Positions 32,545 to 41,456 of a stretch of 64,000 nt of DNA are shown here, piece by piece. Source of the stretch: Ignavibacteriaceae bacterium (GTDB lineage: Bacteria > Bacteroidota > Ignavibacteria > Ignavibacteriales > Ignavibacteriaceae); the NCBI GenBank assembly GCA_013388545.1, contig JACAFB010000002.1:1-64000 (forward strand), read 5' to 3'. A program made the position numbers and the translations under genes. How positions within the stretch are numbered: position 1 is the first letter of the stretch; every line of letters starts with the position of its first letter. The notes below the pieces were generated by a model that ran no database searches, was not told the origin of the DNA, and worked only from the letters and a program-made list of their open reading frames with translations.

Positions 32545-34950
32545 TTGAAGGTATCTCTTAACTGGTTAGCTGATTACATTGATTTAACAGGAATTTCTGT
32601 GGATGAGATTGTTCACAGATTAACCATGTCGGGGCTTGAAGTTGAAGATTTAATTAATCAACGTGAGATCTATAAGGACTTTGTTGTAGGCTTCGTAAAA
32701 GAAAAAAAGAAGCATCCTAATGCAGATAAGCTTTCGGTTTGCATTGTAAATGATGGATTAAATGACCTTCAGGTAGTTTGTGGTGCCCCGAATGTTGAAG
32801 CTGGTCAAAAAGTTGTATTTGCACCTGTTGGATGCACAATTCCCAAAGGAAACTTCAAGCTTTCAAAAGCTAAAATCAGAGGTGTTGAGTCATTCGGAAT
32901 GATCTGTGCTGAAGATGAACTTGAATTAAGCGATGATCACTCCGGAATAATGATACTTAATCCGGAATTAAAAGAGGGAACACCTGTTACTGAGGCTTTA
33001 TCTCTTAACGATGTGATTATTGAAGTAGCGATAACTCCAAATCGTCCGGATGCTCTTTCACACATCGGAATAGCAAGAGATCTTTCTGCTTTGTTTAACC
33101 GGGAGATGAAAGTAATTTTTCCTCAAACCAAAGAATCAAAAACTGCTGTCACCGGTTTTGCTTCAGTTGAGATTTTGGATCAGGTTAATTGTCCAAGGTA
33201 CGTTGCCAAAGTTGTTAGAAACGTTGAGATAAAAGATTCTCCTGAATGGATGAAAAAAAGATTAATAAACATAGGGTTACGTCCAATCAATAATTTAGTT
33301 GATGTAACTAATTATGTTATGGCCGAATTTGGTCAACCGCTTCACGCATTCGATTTAAAGCTACTTGCAAAAAATAAAATCGTTGTAAGAAGTACAACAG
33401 AGAAATCAAAATTCACAACTTTGGATTCGAAAGAAAGAGAATTACCTGCGGGTACATTGATGATTTGTGATGGCGAAAAGGAAGTTGCGATTGCAGGAGT
33501 TATGGGAGGCGAAAACTCGGAGATCAAAGCAGATACGAAAGACATATTGATAGAAAGTGCATACTTCAATCCCTCAAGTATTCGCAGAACATCAAAGTCA
33601 TTAATGCTAAGCACAGAATCTTCATATAGATTTGAAAGAGGAGTTGATCCGTCCGGAACCAGAACAGCAGCAGAACGAGCTGCTCAGTTGATCGCCGAAG
33701 TCAGCTGTGGTGAAATACTTAACGGAGTTATTGATGTTTATCCTTCAAAGATAGAAAGCAAACTGACCAAACTAAGATACTCACGAATTACTAAAATACT
33801 TGGGTACAGTGTTCCTGAAAATAAAATTAAACAGATACTATCCCGGTTGGGATTTGAAATTGCTGAAGAAAAAGCAGATGAGCTTCTGATAAAAATTCCA
33901 ACTTTCAGGCCTGATATTGAGCGTGAGATAGACTTGATTGAAGAGATTGCAAGAATTGATGGTTATGATAATATACCCGCTGTACCGAAAATTTCTGTTT
34001 CACTTGATAAAAAGTACGATGAATCTGAGTTTAGCGATAAGCTCCGGAATATTGCTACAGGCTTAGGATTATATGAACTTGTGACAAATCCTCTTCAAAG
34101 TGAAAAAACTTCATCATTGATTGGAAAAAGAATTCAGATTCTTAATCCTCAAAGCTTTGATATGAATAATTTAAGAACATCTCTGATTCCGGGAAATCTG
34201 ATGGTTATATCTCAAAACATAAAATACGGTGAAAAAGATTTAGCCCTTTTTGAAATCGGAAATGTATTTAACAAAAAAGTTGAGAACGATATAAAGAGCT
34301 TCGAAGATTTCGATGAAGATTCAAAGATGATTATTTCGCTTACGGGCAGAATCAATAAAAAATCCTGGAATACTCCTGAAAAGTTTTATGATTTCTACCT
34401 GCTCAAGGGAATTGTTGACGATTTTATCTCTAAAATTCTTCTTGACAATGTTTCAATTGATTTATATAATAGCACTGAAAATAGTGTTTATGAATTTCAG
34501 CTAACAAAAAGCTTGAATAACAGGATACTTGGGGCTGGCGGTAAAATTAAAAATAATGTTCTTAAACAATTTGATATTGAGCAGGATGTCTTCTGTTTTG
34601 AGTTTGATTTGAATGTGCTGAGGGACATTCCTTCTTCACAGAAGAAATTCAAAGAACCATTGCGGTATCCTAAGGTTAACCGTGACTTCGCTTTCATTTT
34701 TGAGAAGAGCATTTCTGCCAAAGAAATTACAGACTTTATTCAATCCGAAGGTAATGAATTATTAAAATCTGTAAAATTATTCGATTTATTTGAAAGTAAA
34801 TCATTAGGCGAGAATAACAAAAGTCTTGCGTTTGCTTTGGAATTTTATTCAGAAGAAAGAACATTAACTGAAGAGGAAGTTGAAAAAGAATTTAATCGCC
34901 TCATTGAACTAGTTTGTAAAAAATTTAAATCAACACTCAGAGGAAAATAA
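32545..34950 (+). CDS. pheT: Phenylalanyl-tRNA synthetase beta subunit
   Basis: An 801-residue PheT. The TTG start at 32545 is supported by GGAG at 32533–32536 (correct spacing) and by the conserved opening KVSLNWLADYIDL. The domain order is an N-terminal tRNA-binding EMAP-like domain (about 40–150, with NADKLSVCIVNDG), the B3/B4 editing domain, the B5 domain (RITKILGYSVPENKIKQILSRLGF), the core dimerisation part and the C-terminal FDX-ACB domain (PLRYPKVNRDFAFIFE). It forms the alpha2-beta2 enzyme with PheS, encoded 14 nt upstream. Its intact frame argues that PheRS is still made in this organism. Confidence 0.97.
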   Translation: MKVSLNWLADYIDLTGISVDEIVHRLTMSGLEVEDLINQREIYKDFVVGFVKEKKKHPNADKLSVCIVNDGLNDLQVVCGAPNVEAGQKVVFAPVGCTIPKGNFKLSKAKIRGVESFGMICAEDELELSDDHSGIMILNPELKEGTPVTEALSLNDVIIEVAITPNRPDALSHIGIARDLSALFNREMKVIFPQTKESKTAVTGFASVEILDQVNCPRYVAKVVRNVEIKDSPEWMKKRLINIGLRPINNLVDVTNYVMAEFGQPLHAFDLKLLAKNKIVVRSTTEKSKFTTLDSKERELPAGTLMICDGEKEVAIAGVMGGENSEIKADTKDILIESAYFNPSSIRRTSKSLMLSTESSYRFERGVDPSGTRTAAERAAQLIAEVSCGEILNGVIDVYPSKIESKLTKLRYSRITKILGYSVPENKIKQILSRLGFEIAEEKADELLIKIPTFRPDIEREIDLIEEIARIDGYDNIPAVPKISVSLDKKYDESEFSDKLRNIATGLGLYELVTNPLQSEKTSSLIGKRIQILNPQSFDMNNLRTSLIPGNLMVISQNIKYGEKDLALFEIGNVFNKKVENDIKSFEDFDEDSKMIISLTGRINKKSWNTPEKFYDFYLLKGIVDDFISKILLDNVSIDLYNSTENSVYEFQLTKSLNNRILGAGGKIKNNVLKQFDIEQDVFCFEFDLNVLRDIPSSQKKFKEPLRYPKVNRDFAFIFEKSISAKEITDFIQSEGNELLKSVKLFDLFESKSLGENNKSLAFALEFYSEERTLTEEEVEKEFNRLIELVCKKFKSTLRGK

Positions 34951-35265
34951 TTGGTTGACCTTACTAAATATGAAGCACTTTTAGATGATCTCACTATAAT
35001 TGAGAAGCAGATTGCTGTGCTGAGCAGCAAAAACAAGGATACTTTAAGGCGCAACCTTGAACTGGAGGAAGAGCTTTCAGAAGTGAAAAGAGAAAAAGCT
35101 TTAATGAGTGAAAAAATCAGTGCTCTTGAGAAGGAGTTGGAAAGAATTAAACTCGAAAATGAGCATTTCACAGGGAAGAGTGTTTTAAGTATTCAGGATG
35201 CTGAATTGCTTAAAGCCAGAGTTAGGGATCTTATAGAAAAATTAGATTTTCATCTAAGTTCTTAA
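34951..35265 (+). CDS. Small coiled-coil protein between pheT and zapA (possible ZapA/FtsZ-ring partner)
   Basis: A 104-residue protein from a TTG that immediately follows the pheT stop; AGAGGA in the pheT end is a usable ribosome site. Residues ~10–75 are a near-continuous heptad coiled coil (LRRNLELEEELSEVKREKAL, ISALEKELERIKLENEHF), and a short C-terminal helix follows. The small, acidic, all-helical character recalls ZapB, which works with ZapA at the division septum. The next gene is zapA, 32 nt away. The function is inferred from shape and context only; I do not recognise a named family. Confidence 0.75.
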   Translation: MVDLTKYEALLDDLTIIEKQIAVLSSKNKDTLRRNLELEEELSEVKREKALMSEKISALEKELERIKLENEHFTGKSVLSIQDAELLKARVRDLIEKLDFHLSS

Positions 35266-35297
35266 AATATTGTTAGTATGATGGTTTAAGATAATTT

Positions 35298-35594
35298 ATG
35301 TCCGAAAAAAAGAAGCTGAAAATAAAAATATTTGATAAAGAATATTCTTTATTGGTCGAAAATGAAGAGATTGCTAAAGAATTAGCGATTTATGTAAATA
35401 AAGTTATGGAAGAAAACAAAGAAGATTTGCCAGATCAACCAGCACAAACTATTGCGATAATTGCTTGTTTAAATATTGCTTACGATCTCTTTATGGAAAA
35501 GAACAGGAACCGTGAATTTTTTATTCAGACCAGCGAAAAAGTCAAAAAGCTGAAGCTTCTTTTAAACGAACCTGAACTATCTGACCCATCTTAA
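35298..35594 (+). CDS. zapA: Cell division protein ZapA
   Basis: A 98-residue ZapA. The N-terminal domain LKIKIFDKEYSLLVENEE is the typical ZapA beta hairpin; the middle DQPAQTIAIIACLNIAYDLF and the following coiled coil (FIQTSEKVKKLKLLLNE) are the dimerisation part. ZapA bundles FtsZ protofilaments. As in many bacteria, including E. coli, a 6S RNA candidate lies just downstream. Confidence 0.9.
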   Translation: MSEKKKLKIKIFDKEYSLLVENEEIAKELAIYVNKVMEENKEDLPDQPAQTIAIIACLNIAYDLFMEKNRNREFFIQTSEKVKKLKLLLNEPELSDPS

Positions 35595-35599
35595 AATTT

Positions 35600-35812
35600 C
35601 ATTGCCGCTCTGTCAATTCCGGACTAAATGAAAAACTAACTCAAATCAATAGGGAGTTTGACTTACGGCGCGTAACACAGGCCTCATTCAATTGCTTTGC
35701 AGTTGAAATGCTTTGCAGCATCAGTGGAAGTGAGAAACGTTCGAGCAGATTCCCACATTGGCGATTTAAATGAGGTTTTTCTGCGTCTTGGCAATTGACA
35801 GATGCGGTTTTA
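35600..35812 (+). ncRNA. ssrS: Probable 6S RNA
   Basis: The 243-bp gap between zapA and rny has no good ORF, but its ends pair. CCGC-T-CTGTCAATT (35605–35618) is complementary to AATTGACAG-AT-GCGG (35793–35807), making a terminal stem with a 10-bp perfect core (T35609–T35618 with A35793–A35802). Inside are further complementary arms around GGAGTTTGACTTACGGCGCGT and GTGGAAGTGAGAAACG and an apical hairpin near GCTTTGCAG…GCTTTGCAGC. A length near 200 nt, closed long-hairpin shape and position next to zapA all fit 6S RNA, the sigma70-holoenzyme-binding regulator. The exact ends are uncertain, and a family-model search is needed to be sure. Its 3' end runs up to about 25 nt before the rny start. 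Confidence 0.75.
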
Positions 35813-35837
35813 TCAGACACCATACACCGGAGGATAT

Positions 35838-37400
35838 ATGGAGCTTTATATTATTATTCCGATGATAGTTGTTATTGTAGCTTTGTTTTTTTACCTGGGC
35901 TGGATGTTCAATTCTAAGGTTGGGAAAAAAAGCATTATTTCAGCCGAGGAGCGCGCTAAACAAATATTAGCCGACACGCAGAAGGAAGCCAATAATCTTA
36001 AACGGGAAAAATTACTTGAAGTAAAAGATGAATGGTATAAAAAGAAACTTGAATTTGACAGCGAAGTAAATGCAAAAAAACAAAAACTTAGTCATCTCGA
36101 AAAGCAGTTAATTGCACGTGAAGAAAATATCGAAAAGAAATTCGATATCGTTATTAAAAAAGAAAAAGAAAATAAGCAGTTTGAAAAAGAGCTCAATGAT
36201 CTGAAAAAAGAATATGAAAACAGATTAATTGAAATTCAAAAGCTGGAATCAGAGCAAAATATCAGGCTGGAGAGAATTTCAGGACTGAGTGCGGAAGAAG
36301 CTAAAAATATGCTGATGGAAAACATGGTTAACCAGGCTAAATCCGAAGTCAGTCATATCATAAAAGAGATCCACGATAAAGCAAAAGCTGAAGCAAAAAA
36401 AGAAGCTCAGAAAATAATTGTTCAGGCTATTCAACGAACTGCCGCTGATCACTCTATTGAAACCACCGTTTCGGTTGTTCAAATTCAAAATGATGAACTG
36501 AAAGGAAGAATAATCGGAAAAGAAGGAAGGAACATCCGCTCATTTGAAGCAGCAACCGGAGTCGATGTAATTGTTGACGATACTCCCGAAGCAGTGATCC
36601 TTTCCTCATTCGACCAATTCAGAAGGGAAGTAGCGCGTGTTTCTCTTGAACGACTGATTCTGGATGGAAGAATTCATCCTGCAAGAATCGAGGAAGTAGT
36701 TGAAAAAGTTCGGCAGGAATTAGAAGAAGAAATGATCCGTGAAGGTGAAAACACCGCACTTCAGCTTGGTTTGCACAATGTTCACCCGGAATTGGTTAAA
36801 CACATAGGCAAAATGAAATATCGGTCAAGCTATGGCCAAAACCTTTTGCAGCATAGTGTTGAAGTTGCATATCTGACAGGAGTAATGGCTGCTGAACTTG
36901 GATTAGATCCGATGCTTGCAAAACGTGCTGGTTTACTTCACGATATTGGTAAAACCGTGGATAAAAATGTTGAAGGTCCTCACGCTTTAATTGGCTACGA
37001 TCTAACAAAAAAATTCAAAGAGCATCCGATTGTTGTAAATGCAGTTGGTTCTCATCATGAAGATATTGAGATGGAACATCCCATTGCTGCTTTGGTTCAA
37101 TCTGCTGATGCTATCAGCGGTGCAAGACCCGGTGCAAGACGTGAACCGCTTGAAGGTTATGTTAAGAGACTTGAAAGTCTTGAATCAATTGCGAAATCTT
37201 TCGAGGGAGTAGCAAAAACATATGCTATTCAGGCTGGAAGAGAAATAAGGGTTGTAGTTGAACACGATAAAATTGACGATATGGAAGCAGAAAGATTAGC
37301 AAAAGATTTAGCTACAAAAATTGAAACTGAGATGGAGTATCCCGGCCAGATTAAAGTTACTGTAATTCGTGAAGTAAGAAAAATAAATTACGCCAAGTAA
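35838..37400 (+). CDS. rny: Ribonuclease Y
   Basis: A 520-residue membrane-anchored endoribonuclease that starts mRNA decay. The ORF track begins 12 codons early (35802), inside the 6S RNA stem. The ATG at 35838 is preceded by CCGGAGGATAT and gives the usual RNase Y N-terminus MELYIIIPMIVVIVALFFYLGW (TM helix 3–22). A long charged coiled coil follows (about 40–200), then the KH domain GRIIGKEGRNIRSFEAATG and the HD domain with HSVEVAYLTGVMA and GLLHDIGKTVD. Length equals the family norm. Confidence 0.96.
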   Translation: MELYIIIPMIVVIVALFFYLGWMFNSKVGKKSIISAEERAKQILADTQKEANNLKREKLLEVKDEWYKKKLEFDSEVNAKKQKLSHLEKQLIAREENIEKKFDIVIKKEKENKQFEKELNDLKKEYENRLIEIQKLESEQNIRLERISGLSAEEAKNMLMENMVNQAKSEVSHIIKEIHDKAKAEAKKEAQKIIVQAIQRTAADHSIETTVSVVQIQNDELKGRIIGKEGRNIRSFEAATGVDVIVDDTPEAVILSSFDQFRREVARVSLERLILDGRIHPARIEEVVEKVRQELEEEMIREGENTALQLGLHNVHPELVKHIGKMKYRSSYGQNLLQHSVEVAYLTGVMAAELGLDPMLAKRAGLLHDIGKTVDKNVEGPHALIGYDLTKKFKEHPIVVNAVGSHHEDIEMEHPIAALVQSADAISGARPGARREPLEGYVKRLESLESIAKSFEGVAKTYAIQAGREIRVVVEHDKIDDMEAERLAKDLATKIETEMEYPGQIKVTVIREVRKINYAK

Positions 37401-37408
37401 TTATTTGG

Positions 37409-38026
37409 ATGAAAAACAAAAAATTAAAAGTTGCCGTTACAGGGAATATTGGTTCGGGCAAATCAACTTTTTGTAATTTTTTATCCGAATCGGGATATCC
37501 GGTTATAAATGCAGATAATATTGCAAAATATTTACTTGATAGTGATGATTCTCTGAAACAGAATATCATATCAGCCTTTGGGAAAAATCTTTATTCCGAC
37601 AATAAAATCAATCGTAAACTCTTTTCAGAAACAATCTTTTCCAACAGGCAGAATCTTATTAAAGCAAACGCTTTGATTCATCCTGCTGTTAAAAAAGTTA
37701 TAGCAAAAAAGATAGAAACTGAATATGAAAATCGTGAAATGGTTTTTGTTGAAGCTGCTTTAACGTTTGAAGCCGGATCAGTGAGCTTTTACGATTTTAT
37801 AGTTTTAGTTACTTCTCAAATTCAGTTGAGAATGAAAAGAAAGACAAAGGATAATTTATTGACCGAAGCAGAGTTTTTAATAAGAGACAGTTTCCAGATG
37901 AAAGAGGAAGAAAAAATAAAGAAAGCCGATTTTGTAATTAAAAATGACGGCACAATTGATGAGTTAAAATCAAAAGCACTATTCTTAATTCAACTTCTGA
38001 AAAGTCTTAGCCCATCATCTGCATAG
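37409..38026 (+). CDS. coaE: Dephospho-CoA kinase
   Basis: A 205-residue P-loop kinase for the last step of coenzyme A synthesis. It has the Walker A motif VTGNIGSGKSTFCNFL (10–25), the CoaE-specific YPVINADNIAKYLL (30–43), LIHPAVKKVI and the VEAALTFEAG segment where other CoaE proteins have (V)PLLFE. It begins 8 nt after rny and is probably co-transcribed. Confidence 0.9.
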   Translation: MKNKKLKVAVTGNIGSGKSTFCNFLSESGYPVINADNIAKYLLDSDDSLKQNIISAFGKNLYSDNKINRKLFSETIFSNRQNLIKANALIHPAVKKVIAKKIETEYENREMVFVEAALTFEAGSVSFYDFIVLVTSQIQLRMKRKTKDNLLTEAEFLIRDSFQMKEEEKIKKADFVIKNDGTIDELKSKALFLIQLLKSLSPSSA

Positions 38027-38108
38027 TAAAAAAAATAAAAGTTCGTTAAGTTTCATTCAGGAAAAATTTTTTTTCAGGATTATCAGGCAGTTCAAACAGG
38101 AGACTACA

Positions 38109-39011
38109 GTGTCAATCTTCAATAAAATTATTGTATCGGTTACTCTTCGCCTTCCTAAAAAAGTGGTCGGCTTTTTTTCAAGAAAATATATTGCCGGGGA
38201 AACTCTTCAGGATGCCATTAACGTGGTAAAACAGCTTAACTCTAAAGGAATTTTTGCCACTCTTGATGTTTTGGGTGAATCTATTAAAACGAGGGAAGAA
38301 TCGGACGAAGCTAAAAAACAGGTTATGCAGGTTCTTGATGCAATTAATAAAAACAATTTAATGGCCAATCTCTCTGTTAAGCCTACCCAGATGGGTTTAT
38401 CAATCGATGAAGAATTTTGCTTTAAACAGATTTCCGAAGTGGTCGCAAAAGCAAATGAGATGAATATCTTTGTAAGAATGGATATGGAGGATTCAAGCTG
38501 CACAGACGGCACTATTAGAATTTATAGAAATATTTTTGAGAAGTTTAAAAACGTAGGTATAGTTCTTCAATCATATTTGAAGCGAACTTACAGCGATACA
38601 CTGACACTAAATCAGATTGGTACTAATTACAGATTGTGCAAAGGTATTTATATTGAGTCCCCGTCGATTGCTTATAAAGATAAGCAGGCAATAAGAGATA
38701 ACTTTATGAAAGCTCTTGAAGCCATGCTGAAAAACGGAAATTATGTTGGTATCGCAACACACGACGAATACCTGGTTAAGAAGTCTTACCAATTAATTAA
38801 GGACTTGAATATTTCAAAAGATAAATTTGAATTCCAGATGCTGCTTGGTGTAAGAGAAGATCTAAGAGATAAAATTAATTCTGATGGATATAAAATCAGG
38901 ATTTACGTTCCTTTTGGTAAAGATTGGTATGCTTATTCGATGCGAAGGTTAAAAGAAAATCCGAATGTTGCTGGTCATATAGTTAAAAACATTTTCAGTT
39001 TCAGAAAATGA
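38109..39011 (+). CDS. Monofunctional proline dehydrogenase
   Basis: A 300-residue FAD-dependent TIM-barrel enzyme that oxidises proline to pyrroline-5-carboxylate. The GTG start (38109) is placed by CAGGAG 6 nt upstream. Characteristic segments are LSVKPTQMGLSID (strand 2), FVRMDMEDSSCTDGTI, LQSYLKRTY, CKGIYIESPS, ATHDEYLVKKS, EFQMLLGVREDLRDK and the C-terminal RIYVPFGKDWYAYSMRRLKENP (substrate-carboxylate arginines). The P5C dehydrogenase is not in the window. It overlaps tsaD by 4 nt. Confidence 0.92.
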   Translation: MSIFNKIIVSVTLRLPKKVVGFFSRKYIAGETLQDAINVVKQLNSKGIFATLDVLGESIKTREESDEAKKQVMQVLDAINKNNLMANLSVKPTQMGLSIDEEFCFKQISEVVAKANEMNIFVRMDMEDSSCTDGTIRIYRNIFEKFKNVGIVLQSYLKRTYSDTLTLNQIGTNYRLCKGIYIESPSIAYKDKQAIRDNFMKALEAMLKNGNYVGIATHDEYLVKKSYQLIKDLNISKDKFEFQMLLGVREDLRDKINSDGYKIRIYVPFGKDWYAYSMRRLKENPNVAGHIVKNIFSFRK

Positions 39012-40021
39012 ATGTACTTGGAATTGAAACTTCCTGTGATGAAACTTCAGTTGCAATAATTTCGGAAAATGTTATTGCTGCGAATTTGATTTCTTCACAG
39101 GATTTTCACAATCAATACGGAGGCGTAGTACCTGAATTATCCAGCAGAGCGCATCTCCAGATTATAATTCCTCTTCTAAAAGCTGCGTTAAGTAAGTCGG
39201 GATTAAATTTAAACCAGATTGATTTAATAAGTGCCACTGCAGGACCGGGACTGATAGGCGCATTATTAGTCGGTTTGACTTTTGCAAAGGGATTATCATT
39301 TTCATTGAACAAACCATTTGTGCCTGTCAATCATATTGAAGGACATATTTTCTCCGGTTTCCTGATGAATGACAAGCCGGAGTTTCCTTTTCTTGTTCTT
39401 GTTGTTTCAGGGGGTCACACTCTTCTTCTTCTGGTTAATAATTTTACTGATATTAAAAAGTTAGGAACAACTGTTGACGATGCTGCCGGAGAGGCTTTTG
39501 ATAAAGCTTCAAAAATGCTTGGACTCGGTTATCCCGGTGGACCAAAAATCCAGAATTCAGCTGCCATGGGTGAAATCGGGAAAATCTCATTTCCAATATC
39601 TGAGTTAAAAGATCCTTTTAATTTTTCTTTCAGCGGATTAAAGACTGCTGTACTGAGATTTATTCAGAATCATAATTCGCTACACGGTCAACTTTCAGAG
39701 AATGATATTAACGATATAGCTGCTGCATTTCAGGCGGCTGTAATAAAAGCTTTGATAAGAAAGACAGAGAAAGCTATTAATTCTTTCGAAGTGAAATCGA
39801 TTTCATTAGTTGGTGGTGTTGCTGCAAACAATGTTCTTCGTGAAGAATTTCAGAAACTGGGAGATAAACATTCACTAAAGGTTGTTATTCCTTCAATGGA
39901 TTTTTGCGGTGATAATGCTGCAATGATTGCCATCAGAGCTAAACAGCTTTATGAAAGCGGTTCAAGATTTGATCTGGATTTTGTTCCTTTTCCCGGTTTA
40001 ACTAATCAGCATTTTTCTTAA
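39008..40021 (+). CDS. tsaD: tRNA N6-threonylcarbamoyladenosine (t6A37) transferase subunit TsaD
   Basis: A 337-residue Kae1/TsaD ASKHA-fold protein, the catalytic subunit for t6A37 modification of ANN-decoding tRNAs. The N-terminal VLGIETSCDETSVAII, the metal-binding pair in NHIEGHIFSG, FLVLVVSGGHTLLL, LGTTVDDAAGEAFDKASKMLGLGYPGG and the C-terminal MDFCGDNAAMIA are all canonical. It begins in the stop of the proline dehydrogenase gene (ATGA overlap). Confidence 0.97.
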   Translation: MNVLGIETSCDETSVAIISENVIAANLISSQDFHNQYGGVVPELSSRAHLQIIIPLLKAALSKSGLNLNQIDLISATAGPGLIGALLVGLTFAKGLSFSLNKPFVPVNHIEGHIFSGFLMNDKPEFPFLVLVVSGGHTLLLLVNNFTDIKKLGTTVDDAAGEAFDKASKMLGLGYPGGPKIQNSAAMGEIGKISFPISELKDPFNFSFSGLKTAVLRFIQNHNSLHGQLSENDINDIAAAFQAAVIKALIRKTEKAINSFEVKSISLVGGVAANNVLREEFQKLGDKHSLKVVIPSMDFCGDNAAMIAIRAKQLYESGSRFDLDFVPFPGLTNQHFS

Positions 40022-40060
40022 TTTCTCTTCAGGTTAAAGTAAAATTTATTTTGTTGATTT

Positions 40061-40417
40061 ATGAACATAATTAAAAAATATTCATCTGTTGACTTTAATT
40101 CGTTATCAGTAAAAGAAAATGAAGAAATATTAAACGAAATGAGAAAACAAGTCGATAAGATTGACAAGCAGCTGGTTGAGCTTTTAATTAGAAGAACAAG
40201 TTTCTCATTACTTATTGGAAGAATAAAAAGGGCGCTTTCTCTTCCAACTTATTCTCCTGAAAGGGAAAGAGATATAAACAAAAAAATTGCTACTTACCTG
40301 AAAAAACCGCTGAATAAAATTTCTCTTGCAAGGATTTATGAAAGAATTCTTGACCAGTCAAGAGCTATTCAGCGTGAAGAAGCATTAAAAGGAAACATTT
40401 ATAACCTCGATGAATAG
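40061..40417 (+). CDS. Chorismate mutase, AroQ type (type II)
   Basis: A 118-residue all-helical AroQ chorismate mutase, which converts chorismate to prephenate. Recognisable are EMRKQVDKIDKQLVELLIRRTSFSLLIGRIKR-type helix 1 (about 27–58; Arg11-type residue in MRKQVD, RxxF, Lys39-type in IGRIKR), then SPERERDINKKI and the final helix ISLARIYERILDQSRAIQ. About 30 extra N-terminal residues precede the domain. It overlaps mltG by 8 nt. It is distant from the class II DAHP synthase at 8455, so they are probably not in a shared operon. Confidence 0.88.
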   Translation: MNIIKKYSSVDFNSLSVKENEEILNEMRKQVDKIDKQLVELLIRRTSFSLLIGRIKRALSLPTYSPERERDINKKIATYLKKPLNKISLARIYERILDQSRAIQREEALKGNIYNLDE

Positions 40418-41456
40418 TCTGCCACCCGTAAAAGTTAAATTCAAAGATCTATTGAGCAGAAAGGAAACTATTGTTGTGATTGTTTTTTTTATGGCAGTAC
40501 TTTCAGTTTTATATTACATTTATTTTACTCCAAATTATTTCGAAGGAAAATCACCTCAAAATTTTGAAATAAATTATGGAGATAACCTTTCAGAAATAAC
40601 CGAAAAACTTTTTACCCAGGGAATTATTAAAAGCAAATTCAATTTCAGAGTTGCCTCTTTTATAATGGGAGCTGACAGAAAAATAAAAGCGGCTCGTTAC
40701 AAAATCCCTAACGGTTTAAGTTATGTTGGATTGATTGACTTTTTTCTAAATGCTGATGCAGATTTTTTAATTCAGATTAAAATCAATAATGGACAAACAA
40801 TAAAATGGCTTGCATCAAAGCTTAAAAGGGAAGCAAAGATTGATTCAACAGAATTTGTTTTGAAAGCAAATGACAGGAATATAATTAAGTCGTTTAATAT
40901 AGACGCCGGTTCTCTTGAAGGATATCTTTTTGCAAGCAGATATTACATTTTTCAGCGAAGCAAACCGGAAGATATTCTTAAAATATTCGTTCAAAGAACT
41001 TTCAAATTTTTTAGTGATACGCTACTTCGCAAAGTTGAAGAAAAAGGTTTTACTATTCACAAGGTTTTAACTCTGGCTTCAATTGTAAAAGGCGAGACTG
41101 ATTTGGTTGAAGAGATGCCCATAATTTCACAGGTTTATCTTAACCGTTTGAAAATAGGTATGAGGCTTCAGGCTGATCCGACTATCCAGTATATTCTTCC
41201 TGAAGGATGGCGCAAACTCTATTATAAAGATCTGAAGATTAACTCACCGTACAATACGTATCTTTATTCAGGATTACCCCCGGGGCCTATCAATTCTCCC
41301 GGCAAAGATGCAATACTTTCAGTAATTTATCCAAAGAAACATAAATATTTATTTTTTGTTGCCGATGGAAACGGAAAACATAAATTTGCAGAAACTCATA
41401 TACAGCATCTCAAAAATGTAAAAGAGTACAGAAAATGGATAGAAAAAAATCAGTAG
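40410..41456 (+). CDS. mltG: Endolytic murein transglycosylase MltG
   Basis: A 348-residue YceG/MltG protein that cuts nascent peptidoglycan strands. A short cytoplasmic tail, TM helix (about 20–38, IVVIVFFMAVLSVLYYIYF) and LysM-like part lead to the catalytic domain. Its motifs are GSLEGYLFASRYYI, TLASIVKGETDLVEEMPII (the conserved Glu in GET), LKIGMRLQADPTIQYIL, SPYNTYLYSGLPPGPINSPG and LFFVADGNGKHKFA. The start is inside the chorismate mutase gene and the end overlaps the lipoprotein gene by 22 nt. Confidence 0.95.
   Translation: MNSLPPVKVKFKDLLSRKETIVVIVFFMAVLSVLYYIYFTPNYFEGKSPQNFEINYGDNLSEITEKLFTQGIIKSKFNFRVASFIMGADRKIKAARYKIPNGLSYVGLIDFFLNADADFLIQIKINNGQTIKWLASKLKREAKIDSTEFVLKANDRNIIKSFNIDAGSLEGYLFASRYYIFQRSKPEDILKIFVQRTFKFFSDTLLRKVEEKGFTIHKVLTLASIVKGETDLVEEMPIISQVYLNRLKIGMRLQADPTIQYILPEGWRKLYYKDLKINSPYNTYLYSGLPPGPINSPGKDAILSVIYPKKHKYLFFVADGNGKHKFAETHIQHLKNVKEYRKWIEKNQ

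Noticed and set aside
40410-41456. MltG lacking its catalytic Glu (VEKET changed to VKGET)
   Set aside because: The second Glu of the motif, in GET, is retained and the first position varies in the family as I know it, so inactivity is not supported.
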